Part shown: piece by piece, positions 37,801 through 50,200 of the stretch
Numbering within the stretch: position 1 is the first letter of the stretch
How the letters are laid out: every line of letters starts with the position of its first letter
Assembly (NCBI RefSeq): GCF_031877795.1
Contig: NC_133933.1
Coordinates: 64,306,984 to 64,370,983 of the forward strand
DNA: 64,000 bases
DNA from: Strix aluco
Lineage: Eukaryota > Chordata > Aves > Strigiformes > Strigidae
Direction of reading: 5' to 3'
Program-made: the position numbers and the translations under genes
The notes under the pieces: model-generated
Seen by the model: only the letters and a program-made list of their open reading frames with translations
Told to the model about the DNA's origin: nothing
Databases searched by the model: none

Positions 37801-40800
37801 ACGGCATTAAACTCCAACAGGGGAGGTTCAGACTGGACATTAGGAAAAAGTTTTTCACAGAGAGAGTGGTCAGACAGTGGAATAGGCTGCCCAGGGAGGT
37901 GGTGGAGTCACCATCCCTGGATGTGTTTAAGGATCCTTTAGATGAGATGCTGGAGGATATGGTGTAGGGAAGAACTTTGTAGAGTAGGGCTGATGGTTGG
38001 ACATGATGATCCCAAGGGTCTTTTCCAACCTGAATGATTCTATGATTCTATGATTTTCCCTCCACACATACTTCTGATAAGCTCAGGGCCCATCCCAGAT
38101 GTGGAAAGGGTCAGGTCTGCAGATCTTGTCCAGTGCACCCAATGTTCACTGGAAGTTACCTTGAGTGGAGACAAACCAGAACCAGGAATAGGAGGAGAAG
38201 ATCTGCTCCTTAGTATAAACATCTGTGATTCTACGGAAGTCATTTAAATTAATCTTTCAGCAGCATAAACTTCCAAGCATTTCTGTATTTCCCTGAAAAA
38301 AGTGTTCAGCTATGGACTGCCACTGACAAATACCTAAATGCTGTCTTCTGGATAAAAATGGTCTTGTGACAGTTCTCCCACTGAGCTGGCTTTTCCAATA
38401 GACAGGCTTTTGTATCTTCTAAGCAATATTTGCCTGGCTTGGGAGGCAAGGGATCTGAACTAAGACTTAAGCCATTCCTTGTTTCCATCTGGAAGGAAGC
38501 AGAGATGACTCCACTGAAGTTAGTGGAATTCAGCAACCCAAAAAGAGGGTGGGTTGGGGGAAAATCAGGTTATTGCCCATGTAATCTACTTGGAGCATTA
38601 ACTAGATACTCATCTAATTAGAGCATGGTGTACCTCCAGAAAATTTTTCTTCTGTTTCTAAAGAAATGTTAATTTGCTAAAGGACCTTCCTTCAGCCAAG
38701 TAACTGTTCTCCCATTCCTGTCTGTTTTTTTTTTTTTTTTCCTACAGGATGTCCTAGCTATATTGTATATAAAAGGACCTTCTACTGAAGGGATATTCAG
38801 AAAAGCTGCTAATGAGAAAGCACGAAAGGAGTTGAAGGAGGACCTAAACAAAGGCGGGAATGTTGATTTGAAAAGTAAATCTGTGCACCTGCTGGCAGTG
38901 GTCTTGAAGGTGAGCTCCTCTGACCTGCAGTGGTGGGAGGACATTGCTAATCTGCACAGGCCCACTTCAGTGCCCAGAGCTGACCTAGGTGAGACTCCAA
39001 GCTAAAGCCAGAGCAAAGCCAGACTAAATGTTTCAGGCTTAGGAAAGTTTGGCATTTTCCTTTTCCACCTGATTTTCAGTCCTACTTGTTGTGCTGCTGA
39101 TTTCCTGCATGCCCACAGGAAACTCACTTCATCCTTCTCCTCAGCTTCCTCCCAGTGAGGAATACTGAGATTTATGGGTGAATGAAAAGCAGCTAAGAGC
39201 TGGGTCTTGTTGTCACCCCAGTGCAAGCGTAATTGGCATGTACTTGTGCATTGCACTGCTTTGCCAGTGCTGATGGTCAGGTAGCTCAAGCCAACCTGCC
39301 TCCTAGTAAGCCCATGTCACAGTGGTGTTCCCTCTGTGTTCGGGAGTAGTGTCCAAAGCCTCATCTAAATCTCTTGGCCTTGCAGGACTTCCTACGAAAT
39401 ATTCCCTCCAAACTCCTGTCGGCCGACCTCTATGAGAAGTGGATGCAAGCTGTGGAGAAGCCAAGCAAGCAGGAAAAAATTGAAGAATTGAAAGAGTAAG
39501 TGTTGCAACAAGGAAGTTTTGCAACCAGTCCCAATGTGATGGAGTGGCTGGTAGAGGCCAACGATGTCTCTCAAAATTGAGTCTCATTTAGAAGCCTGTC
39601 ATTTATATCAGCTTGCTATTGCTTCATGGGGCTTGGTTTAGAGGGCTCTAGCAGCAGCACTTCCTGAAGTTATTTGAGATTGAGCTACAAAATGGCTAGC
39701 GTATGAAGAGGAGAGAGGCTGCAGTGTCTCAGCTAACATAGTCATGGTGCTGTGGGACAGGCACTGACAGGGAACCTTCACATCCTCTGGCAGTGAAGTC
39801 GGGCACGTGAAGACCACTGCCATGTTTTGCTCTTTAGAAAGAGCAGATGCGGATGCTGACTGGGAGTTCTTTGAAACCTCTGCAGCACAACCACAGGCTT
39901 TCACGTGCCTTTGGGAAGCCTCCAGTGACATCTCCTGATGTCATTCCATCTACTCAAGGACATCGACTGCTTTAATGCTTGCCTTTCAGTCAAGACCTCA
40001 TTATTTATCATCTTATAATTAACCACACGCTCAGCTGCCGCTGGGGATTTCTGAATGATACTTCTGCTAAGCAGTGATAAAAGCACACGCATGCTTCTTT
40101 CTGGAGGAAGGGTCATCTGTCTGAGTGTAATTAAGACTTGCTCAAATAAAGAAGTAGGGGCCGATGCTCCACGAGTTAACGTCACATTTTGTTTGTGTTC
40201 ATTCAGGGTGGCTGACAAACTGCCTAGACCGAACCTCGTCTTGCTCAAGCACTTGCTGTCTCTGCTCCACCACATCAGCCAAAATGCAGAGACCAACAGG
40301 ATGGACTCCAGCAACCTGGCCATCTGCGTGGGCCCAAATATGCTGAGCCCACAGACGGACAGCACGCTCCCACTGCAAGTGCAGAAGGAGATGAATGACA
40401 AGGTGTGTTGAACTCACCAAGCAGCCACCCGCTTCGGGGCAGCTCAGAGCCATCCATAGGGATCCCACTGCCATTGCAAAAGCTGAACAAAACAGCACCC
40501 CTCCATTTTGGGGGTGCCCTGCAGCTCAGGTGCCGGCAGTGTGATGGGCAAGGCTGCCCCTCGTCTCGCCTCCTCTGAGCAAAAGTAGCAGTTGCCCTGC
40601 AGCCCCTTACGTCGTAGCGCAGCCCCTGAATACTTTGCACGCGGAGGGCAAGGGGCACCTCCTGGGCATTACCACCCACGGGCCCTCTGGACAGCGAGGA
40701 CAAAGCTGTGGCTGACGGCGTTTTTTCCATATGAGGGCAGATGAATTTGTCTGCAGCATCAGGCCTCATCCTCCAGAGTGGACTCACCCTCTGACTTTAA

Positions 40801-42414
40801 GCTAGGATGTTGGCAGAAGCCACCCTGCTCTGTGCTACCCTTCATACAAAGACAGCAGGCAGGGGCAGGAAAGACTGTTTGATATGTTTTCAGCCCTTTT
40901 GACTGAAATAAACTGTTTTCTGTGTTCTGTGTGCAGGTGACAGCGTTGGTTGAGTTCCTCATAAACAACTGTTCAGAAATATTTGGGGAGGACATTGCCT
41001 TGCCTGTCTGTGCCTTGGCTGAGGAGTCACTGGAGCACACAGACGGCTCCACAGGTATGAGAACGGACTGGGGATGTCACAGACTGGGGCTGCTGGGCTA
41101 AGTGCTTTAATCTGATATGGCAATACATCTGTGGAAACACAGAGAGTTGTAAAGGGCTCAAGACACTGTTGCAGTGCTCTCTTCCCTTTCATCCTCAGAT
41201 GATCAGTGAAAACTAACAGGCATTTTCTCCCCACAGAACACCTATGTGCTGCTCATCAGACTGATTCTGCCTATGACAGCGCAGATCCTGAAGCTGAAGG
41301 AAGCCCCCATACCTCTCAGGTGGAGCAGCCCAAAGGGAGGAGCACTAGTGTGAGCAGGAGATATCCAACATGCATCTCTGCCCCTTCACTGACTAATATC
41401 AGAAATGACATCAGCACGATGGACAGGAGGTACTCAGAGCCAGACCTGTCCTTCCAGAACCACCTTGAAGGCAGGATAAGGAAACAGAAGCTAAACAAAA
41501 GCGAAGACAATTTTCCAATTCAGCAGAAACAGCTAGGGTTGGAGGCACTGGAGAAACGGCTTGCAATCTTACCTTCACAGTTATCAACAGACTCTCTACC
41601 TAAAACATCCTCCAGCTGCTCCCTGGAGAGCTCTGATGGCTCAGTCTTCACCAGCTCCCCAGTAGTTTCACCCTCTAGTCCCAAAAAAACCTTTTTAAAT
41701 AGGCCCCAGTCCTTTTCCACCAAGGCCACTGAAGACTGCAGTACGCCGAGCAGAGAGATCAAAAAGCATTCCTTGTCATTCTCTTTTGCAAACCGCAGGA
41801 AGACACTAATAAAAACCCAGAGTTGGGGGCCTGGAAAAAACATGGGTTTTCAGAGAGACAGTTTCACAAAGAAGGAAGATCAGTTCTCCTGCAGAGTTGT
41901 CCAGGAGAACAGCCCTGATGATGACAAACCATTGCCTGTGGCATATCGGCAAAGGCCCCGTCTCAGGTCAGCTGATGAAGTGTTCAGAGAGGTAGACCAG
42001 AAGAATCCTGGAAGACCACCCTCTTACGAAGAGGCTACTAAAAACTGCCTGGCCACTGAAGTTCACTCCCACAATCTCACAGTTCAAGCTATGAGATTAA
42101 AGATGTCAAACCAGGATGCTTTGCTGCCTCATCCATGCAGCAGCTGTGCACAGGACGCAGCCTATACAGCTCTAATGGATCTACCCAGTGGCAGAGTTTG
42201 TGCAGCAAAGGATTCTGATGTGAAAACTGAAACCCTCAGTGTCACTGTGGGAATAAACTCCCGTGTGAGTTTACCTGTGACTCCAGGAGTTTACCGGTTG
42301 AGAGCCATGTCTGAATCCTGTCAAAAGAAGAAACTTGAGTATGTGACTCGAAGGTGTAGCCAGCCAGTTTTTGAGGTAGACCAGATCCAGTATGCTAAGG
42401 AATCCTATGTTTAA
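34898..42414 (+). CDS. TAGAP: T-cell activation Rho GTPase-activating protein
   Basis: TAGAP stimulates GTP hydrolysis by Rho-family GTPases in the cytosol of activated lymphocytes. Coding exons: 34898-34924, 35034-35087, 35697-35763, 37208-37380, 38748-38909, 39386-39495, 40207-40402, 40937-41054 and 41237-42414. All junctions are GT-AG and join in frame to 694 residues; the human protein is, from memory, slightly longer (about 730). The start '[20 protein letters not shown]' parallels the human N-terminus. The RhoGAP domain covers roughly residues 87-280, with the arginine finger in '[12 protein letters not shown]' (about R125) and the conserved '[17 protein letters not shown]' block. The long last exon encodes a disordered Ser-rich tail with two RRxSxP motifs, a PPSY motif and the conserved end '[16 protein letters not shown]'. 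A CR1 fragment lies in the intron after 37380. RSPH3 follows about 12 kb downstream on the same strand. Identification is secure; the use of each acceptor is inferred. Confidence 0.95.
37473..38055 (+). mobile_element. CR1 LINE fragment inside a TAGAP intron
   Basis: The ORF2 C-terminal frame is open at 37476-37967 ('[19 protein letters not shown]', '[16 protein letters not shown]', '[19 protein letters not shown]') and is followed by the CR1 tail with ATTCTATG repeats ending near 38055. It lies in sense orientation in the intron between the coding exons ending at 37380 and starting at 38748. The 5' part, including the catalytic core, is missing. It is a different and more diverged copy than the one at 17.8-18.5 kb. 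Confidence 0.95.
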
Positions 42415-43460
42415 AAAGCCTATCCCTCCTCTTTGCACTGTACAAAGTAAATATTGTAAAAATAGACATCTTGCTTGTCCTTTGTAAGATTTTACTTTCA
42501 AGAGACCAAGAATAAGCTAGTTCTGCATGAACTTTTTTTTCCTTGAGGCTCTCCTGAAGTGTCTGTCAGCTTGACATGTCACATTCTTTCGCCACAAGAG
42601 GTGGTGGTGGGGAAGACCTGTGTATTATGTAAAAAATGTAAGTGAATATGCTGTACATAACCTGTTGTGGGAAAACTAGTTAGTAATTGATAAACAGTGT
42701 TGTATTTGTATCCCCGAAAGGACAATTAAAAGGTTGACAGGTCCAAAACCTGTCCCACCTTCCTTTCCTTTTCTGCATGGTCACAGACTTCATGCCATCT
42801 GTTACGTGTGTGTGCACCAGGCTGGTGCAACGCTTTGCTGCTTTTCTGCATTAAGAAGTGGGCTGGCAGTTGCCCTAACTGGGAAGAGCTGTTCTGTCAT
42901 TGAGGCCACTTGAGCACTCTTCCATAAACGCCCTGCACCTGCTGCCATTCCCTCTTCCTGCTTGCTGGTGATGAGAATGATCTGACCACTAACCAGCACT
43001 AGTGTTGTATACCGAGCCTGGGTTTAGAGCCACCGAAGCCCTACAAGGTCATTATAGGAATGTATCAAATAAACCTCATGGGGCCTGAGGTGCTTTTCAT
43101 CTAAATAAACTGGACAGGCTAAGCAGAAAGAAAATCTTCAGGTTTGCTTTTATGAGGGGAAAAAAACCCAAACAACAAAAACTTCTGTAAGGAAACATTC
43201 TGGATTCCAATTTAAATAATTGTTAAAGGTGCAGCTCATTTTAAAAAAGGAAAGGAAAAAAGACAAAAAAGAAAGTATCAGGTGGTGTCCTTATAACCTT
43301 GTAAAAATGACTGGAAGTGCAATGTGTTTTACATGTAGGAACTTGTTTTGGTTAGCACTTACCTCCCCTTTTATGGCTCAGCATAGCCTTGAACCAGGAG
43401 TAGGGAGACTTTTGTTTTTCTCATGTGTAACTTCACTACAATAAAACATTTTTCTGCATG
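42415..43460 (+). other. TAGAP 3' untranslated region (predicted)
   Basis: The stretch follows the TAA at 42412-42414. Poly(A) signal candidates are ATTAAA at 42725, AATAAA at 43068 and 43104, and AATAAA at 43440. A perfect Pumilio-type element TGTACATA occurs at 42652-42659. The true end is uncertain, and several alternative 3' ends may be used. Confidence 0.55.
43440..43445 (+). terminator. Likely distal TAGAP poly(A) signal
   Basis: AATAAA is followed about 25-45 bases later by a GT/T-rich stretch ('gtccgttgtctgtcttt'), the arrangement expected of a strong cleavage and polyadenylation site. The earlier signals at 42725, 43068 and 43104 are alternatives. Confidence 0.5.
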
Positions 43461-44028
43461 AATGTTAAACTGTCCGTTGTCTGTCTTTAAAACATCCAGG
43501 CCCTACATGTACTGTACCTACTTTTATACCATTCTACAGGTACTGCTGGTCTGCTTGAATGAGATGGCATATCTAAGCAGCAGGAAGGAAAGTAACTGAC
43601 CAGCTGTATCACTACTATTGCTGTAAGAGGCTGCAGGCTAGATTTTGAGAACAAATCCCTCTCTGTCAGGAAAACAAGTTACACTGCCACGTAACAGCAG
43701 TTATCAGTGAGGTGGAGAGGGAACTGCAAAGAGGTGACACTGCTCCAAAAGCGGAGCAGATTCAGTAGCATACCAGCATCTCAGGTATGAAGTTTTCCAG
43801 GTGTAGATGTTCACAGGACACAGAGAAAGAGGAAGGAGAGTACCTGGCCTGACAGGAGAAATGATGGGAGAAGGATCATACTGGTAGGCTGCAACCAGAG
43901 AAAATGCCACCTCACCCAGCCCCCTAAGCAGTGGCACTCTACTTCCAAGCAAGCTGAATGAGAGGGCTCTGCTGCAAGCTGCAAAAGCATTTGCCATTTT
44001 CTGCATTTGCAACTCCTGAGTCACGGAC
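43461..44028. other. Intergenic, nothing recognised
   Basis: Sequence between the predicted TAGAP 3' end and an old CR1 copy, with no exon or repeat recognised. Confidence 0.45.
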
Positions 44029-44290
44029 GGAATCACAGAACAGGTGAGGCTTGAGATCCTCCTGTCTAACCCACCTGCTCAAGCAGGGTCAGCTACAGCA
44101 GGTTGCCCAGGACCATGTCCAGACAGCTTTAGAATATTTCTACAGATGAAGATTCTGCAACATCTCTAGGCAATCTGTTCCCCACTTGTTTGACCACCCT
44201 CACAGTGAAAATGTGTCTCCTGGTGTTCAGATGGAATTCCTTCTGTTTTAATTTGTGCCCATTGCCTCTTGTCCTGTGTTGAGTGAGAAT
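44029..44290 (-). mobile_element. Old CR1 LINE 3' fragment, antisense
   Basis: Read on the minus strand, this carries the CR1 ORF2 end ('TRGNGHKLKQ', 'RHIFTVRVVKQ', 'NRLPRDVAESSSVEIF') and the CR1 3' region ending in 'ttctgtgatt' at 44029. The coding part is frameshifted and diverged, so it is an older subfamily copy than those at 17.8 and 37.5 kb. The left limit in CR1 terms (about 44290) is approximate. Confidence 0.85.
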
Positions 44291-47200
44291 GACAGCTTGC
44301 TTTTGTAAGAAACACAAGCATCTTGCCCTCATGGCAGAACGAGCATGAAGAGATAATCCACGTGCAGCGGAAAGGCTCAGAAGCCACAGAACAGAAAACA
44401 TGAACTTCAAAATGTACTCAAACAACAACACAGCTACTTCTTTTGTCAGTGACTCATTCTTTTTGACTGTGACAAGACTAAGGATCCCAAGAAGAGGAAC
44501 TGCTCATTTCCTGTCCTGTAACCACAGCAGAAAACACAGGGAGAATAAGAATGGTGGCTTCACCAGAGATGAAGAGAGTCTCTCTTTGGGCCCAAGATGT
44601 CCTAAGGCAGGCAACAATCACACTCATTAAACTTACCTAGGCTCTAAATATTCGATATAGATGAGCCTAAATCTTCCAGCTCCTAGGTAAGAAAGCCCAT
44701 TTGGAACTCTTGTAAGGCATTTCAATAGACAGAGAGAAAGGAAGAGAGAAGAGCTCTAGACATAGTTAATGAACAAGGGGTAAAGTGAAGGAGTTGTATA
44801 GAAGAGTAGCCCAGTCTCCCTCATCTTGCTCTTGCATTCCTTCAAGTCCAGGAAACACCATGATTAAACAAAATCTGAATGTAGATGTACCCCAAGATTT
44901 ACTCCCTCACTGACAGATAACTTTTGTCTTCCTCCATCTCTTAAGACCTGCCTGTTTAGTCAGCATTACTTTCATGTCACATTACTCCACAGAAGCGATT
45001 TCTCTTCTATATAAGCACTTAGGAAACCTAAAAAGACTAGAATGACACAGAAAGCAGAGAGCTTTGCTTTAGCACTCACTCGTCTGCCTTCAGCTCAGAA
45101 AACAGTTTTATCATACTGCCAGCCCATCTTACTGCAGTCAAAAATCCAGCTCAATTATCCTGTGGCCTCCAAGAGTAAGGCCCTGTAACTGCTATATCCA
45201 ACAGGCAAATTACCTGAGGGCCTTTGTCAAAGCTGCCTTTGACTCCTTAGCCAGAAAGAGCAAATACCCATTTACAGCTGGGTCAGCTGGAGATGGATTT
45301 TGACACAAGAATTGAATGATGACAGTAAACCTCCCATTCTCCACAGGTTACTCCATCATCAGTATTGCATCACTTGCTTCACACATCCAATTTTCTAATT
45401 AAATTTCACGAAGACACTCTAAACATACAAAGAGTATAGGACTGGAAGAGGGGAAAAAAGCAATACTAAAGCAGAAAATCCAAGCCATTGCCTTGTAAGA
45501 TAATGCTGGAATTAAGGCTGTTGGCGCAGCCTGAATTCAGTTCCTTGTGTTTGCATTCTGCTGTTGTTTTCAATCACATGATGCACCCTGTTCTTCCCCA
45601 CAGGATGCACCTGTTCTGGGGAGGAACCAAGGCTGTGCAGCAAAGGAGAAAATTTTAATTCTGGCATTCCCCAGCACGGCTGGCCTAGCAGGGCACCTGG
45701 GCTTTGGACATATGTCTATGGCTGATTTTCTAGGATTTGAAAGAGCCAACAGAGTAACACAGGAGCTCCTCATAGAGCAACAAGCTCCTCTCCTTCCTTC
45801 CCCATGTTGTGCACCAGGGAGTTGCAAACTCTTGTTCTCTGCCACTTGAATTAGGACAGCACCTTACAGCAAAAGCACACTGTCATCAACTCTATGGCCA
45901 AACCTTAGTGAAGGCTGAGAGAAACACCACGCCTGCAGGTTTCACAAACATTCACACTGGCATTCAGGTGCAGACTGCTGACATGGACGCTTAGATTTAG
46001 TTATCTGTATGCAAGCATTTATGTGAGCCTGTGTCTCAACTTCTGCACAGTCTGCATTTGAGTATCTCTCTGGACTCCTGGGACTGAGTTGAGTGCAGGT
46101 GGAACACAGTTGCCTGTTCCCTGATTTGGGTATCTTAGATCACCTTGAGGAATTTTCTAAGGCATCAAAAGTGGATGCAGGTCCAGATATTTAGGCAGCT
46201 GAATCCTCCCCTAAAATCTTCTGTGATTGTGATGGGAGCTTAGACTCTCACCTCACACGTAGATGCTACATTTAGGTACCTTGAATGTAGGTCTCTATAA
46301 TCTAGAGCTGATACTTTTACTGACAGTAGAGAAACAGTAGAACTTGGGATTTTAGGCTCCATCTAAGCCTTCAAAGGAAGCATTCTCAAGCAGGTATAGG
46401 CCATCCTGCTTGCCCCTCTGCAGAGCCTGGGACCTTCGGCTCCATCCCACCGCAGACAACCCTGACTCAGACCTTCCTCTTCTCTACTCCTGACTCCTCA
46501 TCTCTGCCTCATATTCATTGCCTCCTCATTCCCAGCCTGCATTCCTCACCTTATCCTGCTATTTATCTTTTAACTGAACAAAACCCAGTCTATGCCCGTG
46601 GACTTGCTGTCAAAGTCCCAATTTCATTTCTGTCCTCTCCATCCCTAGACCCACTTCTCTGAGTCAGACTGTTTCAGTTTTCCTCTTCCAATTCTTCCAC
46701 ATTTTTCCCTCATATCTGCACTGGTTGTTAATACAATAAGCCCCACCAACACTCATCTAGTCTCAGTCCCACACACACGCCCCCCTTGTTTTAGTCTCTG
46801 CATATGCAGAGAATCAGAATAAGAAAACAACTTTGTAAGCTACAAGAGAAATATACAAGAAATATACAAGAGTGATGACCTCAATTCATAGTTGTAACTA
46901 TGGAAAGCCTCTAGGATGAAACTTGCATGGACGGAGGTCCTTGACTGTACGGGATTTCAGCAAAGGGTCTGCACATCTCTCGTTGTGGGGAAGTATGGGC
47001 TGTCAGCTACTTTGGAAGGAAATCTGGAGCTAAGTTAAGGTAAAATAACAAGTCAAAATAAGCCATTTTTCCCCATGCCTCATCAAAGCATTCACGAGCT
47101 ATGATGTTAGGGATATTTTTGGTATTTTGCTCACATTCTCTGAGAAAAGGCATTGTCAGTACATTGATTTTTTTTCTGCCTCCACAAGCAAGGTCTTGAG

Positions 47201-50200
47201 GAAGAAGCTTTCTCACCTGTCTGACCTCCTCTCAAAGCTGTTATCTGAAGGGCATCTCTTTCTAGGAACTGTGAAAACTGAAGAGATCATGAATCCTTCA
47301 CACCTCAGAACAATTGCTGGACACTTAACAACGATGCACAAGAGAATGGTTACTACCATGGTCCCTTTCTATAATATCTGCTGCAACATAGCCCAAGAAA
47401 GCTCTTCACTGGACATAGTCAAAGAACAGAACCGTTTCTCTACATAAGATCTTTCTTCTGTATTTTCCTTCCATGCTTGCTAACTGTATACCCCAGGCAC
47501 AGGATGCAACACTGACATTGCCGGTACAAACCCATGGCAAAAATATTAATGGAAGGAATTCCACCAACTTTATACTAACTAGTAGCTTGTAGTGTTACTG
47601 TCCACACTTTGTGTTTGGCATTTAAATCTTTACAACACAGACACTTGGCTTTCTTTTTTCAGGTGCACCTGACTCTTCAGAGTTTCTTACACTGTATCTA
47701 GTTTGATGAAACACGATTTGCAATCTTCTTCTATGGAAATGGAGGACAAGACTGCATGCCCTACATTGACAAACATCACTTGGAGTTCAACAGCTAGTAT
47801 TAGGAAAGATAGGGCATCCTGTTTGTCACCCAGAACTCTGTTTCTGTTGGGACTGAACCACTCTGTAGGATGTGACTGTGCTCCACAATTCTGACACACA
47901 AAATAAAGCCAAGAACTTGGGAAATTTTTTGTGATGGGATTGTATCTCTTCAGCCTTTTGCTTAGAAATAGATCTCTATATTTTCCTGTAGCACTAAAGC
48001 CAAAATAGATGGCTTTGGGATTCTGCTTGGACTATGTATACTTTAATGTTAAAAAGTTAATACTAATGTTAAAAGGTAATGATAAAATTACTGCCTCATA
48101 ACTCAGTTACATACTGTTGGGAGTTCCACACAGACCATTTTTACCATAATGTTCCCTCTAGTAAAACTGCTATCAAATGCCTCCAACTACAACAGGAAGA
48201 AGTATCACAGCAGACAAAAATCCCATCTGTGCTATTTTTAATCTGGGAATGGGAGTTCTTATTTCTCTACTGCCTGTTCTGGTTTTCGTGCTGATCCATC
48301 ACAGGACACCGGGTGGTTTGCTGCAGCACCACACCAGCACTGCTTATTTCCAGGCTGACTCATTCCTCACCCACACACTGCAAGTGACAATTTTAGCTTT
48401 CCATTGCACACAGACAGGTCTCTTGACCCAGAGAACAAAATTTTTGCCATAGTGAGGCCAAGAGATTACAGCACTTGGCTATCACAGGGGTCAGCTCTGA
48501 ACAAATATAGGTAGGCAGCCCAGGATTCTGAAGGATAGCCTACAGTAGATAAAAGAGAGTTCTCAAGGAGCCACTGATTTCTAGTGCCTCATTTCCAGGA
48601 CCTCCAAATTCAAGGGTTCCCTAGAGGAAGATGGGATTATGGTTGTCAGGTATTTTATCCTTCTACCACCTGATTGTGTCCAGAGCCACTTCTTCCCACA
48701 GGATTTCAACAAAGGGGACCCCTTCATAAAAAAGGCTGAGAAAAATCCGCAGTGGCTCACTGTCAAAAACTCCGTGACAATAACATTATCTTTCTTTTCT
48801 TAAAGTCATTCATGCATTCCCAGTCTCGGGAAAAGAGGATGTTTTCAAGCGTCACTCATGCAATCCTACACTTCTGTTGAATGTAAATCATGCCTGTGAT
48901 AAAAGGTGCATGAGCCATTTCACCTGCCTATTAAGACATGTTCAGGACAGCAGGCCTTCTCCACTGCTCTGCAGACTCAGGGGCACTGAGAGCTGTGTGC
49001 AGCAGGCATGAAACGCTGCTTTCTTGGTACACATTCCCTCTGCATGGCAAATAGGCCTGTCTCAGCTGGAAAGCAGCATAGAAACTCATTCACCAAGTTA
49101 ACTTGGAAACTTAGCCATGAAGTTAACTAGTTCCCTTTAAAGTTGGCTTGGTTGGCTGTCCAACCCAGCAAGCATTTCACATCCATAACAGATCACAGGC
49201 AGCTGCAAAATGCAGGTGATTAAAACGTGCTGCTACTCTGCTAGCATTAGCCAGATAGCAGTTACTGTGGCTATCGTGTGTCTCCACGAGGACAATTTCT
49301 GACTACAGGAAAAGGAAACCCACCTTGGTTAGGCACTCTGGTTACCTTTTTCTCTGAATTTTGTTAGCAATCAGTCCTTATCACATGTGTCATCAGAACA
49401 GTGAAAACTTCAGAGGAACTTTTGAAGGCTAAAAATTCAGAAGAGGAAATAATGTTTTAAATAAAAAGTCTGACAATAACAGAGAGGAAAATCCATAGGA
49501 AAAGGGCAGCCACTGTTGGAGAAGTGATATAATCCTCATATGGACAGCTAGCTCTCATATATATAGCCAACTGCAGGTCTCCGTGTACATTGAGTGAACA
49601 ATTGTTTTTTCTGTCTGTTACTCAGAAGTGCTAATTATCTTATACTTTTTTTTTTCTATAGAATGCATCACTTTTATTATTTTAAATCAGTCTTTTCAAT
49701 TAGCTGTGATAAATACACCAATTTAAATCTCACTTCTGAGTGAAGCCCATTCCAAATTCTTCACATTCTTCTACAGAGGGAGAGGAAACCACAGATAATT
49801 TTTTGTTTCTAACCTGAGGTGCCAGCACGTAAGTCTGAATACATGGTTCACAAATCCCAAACAGGGTTGACTCTGTTGAGCTCTGCTTCCTCTGCTGGGT
49901 AATAATATGAAAAGGTTTCTATGAAGGGTTTCAGACTTTCTAAACAAAACATACTCTTTAGCCAATCAGCTATTTACAGAACTGATCCATTGGCTGCTTG
50001 AAACTCTTCCTTCTTACAACCCGCAAACCTCCCACCAACTTCCTTGACAGATGCTACAGTCCAAATTAAGATCTGCACCTTCAGTATCACACAGGCCAAG
50101 CTGAAAATTACAAAACTGTATTTTAAAAAAATTTTAAGGCCAAACCCAAGCAGATTCAAAGACATGATCAGAGAAGATGTTCTTATGATAATGGTTAGAG

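Noticed and set aside
37476-37967. 163-codon open frame as an extra TAGAP exon
   Set aside because: It is CR1 ORF2 sequence within an intron. The flanking coding exons join in frame without it.
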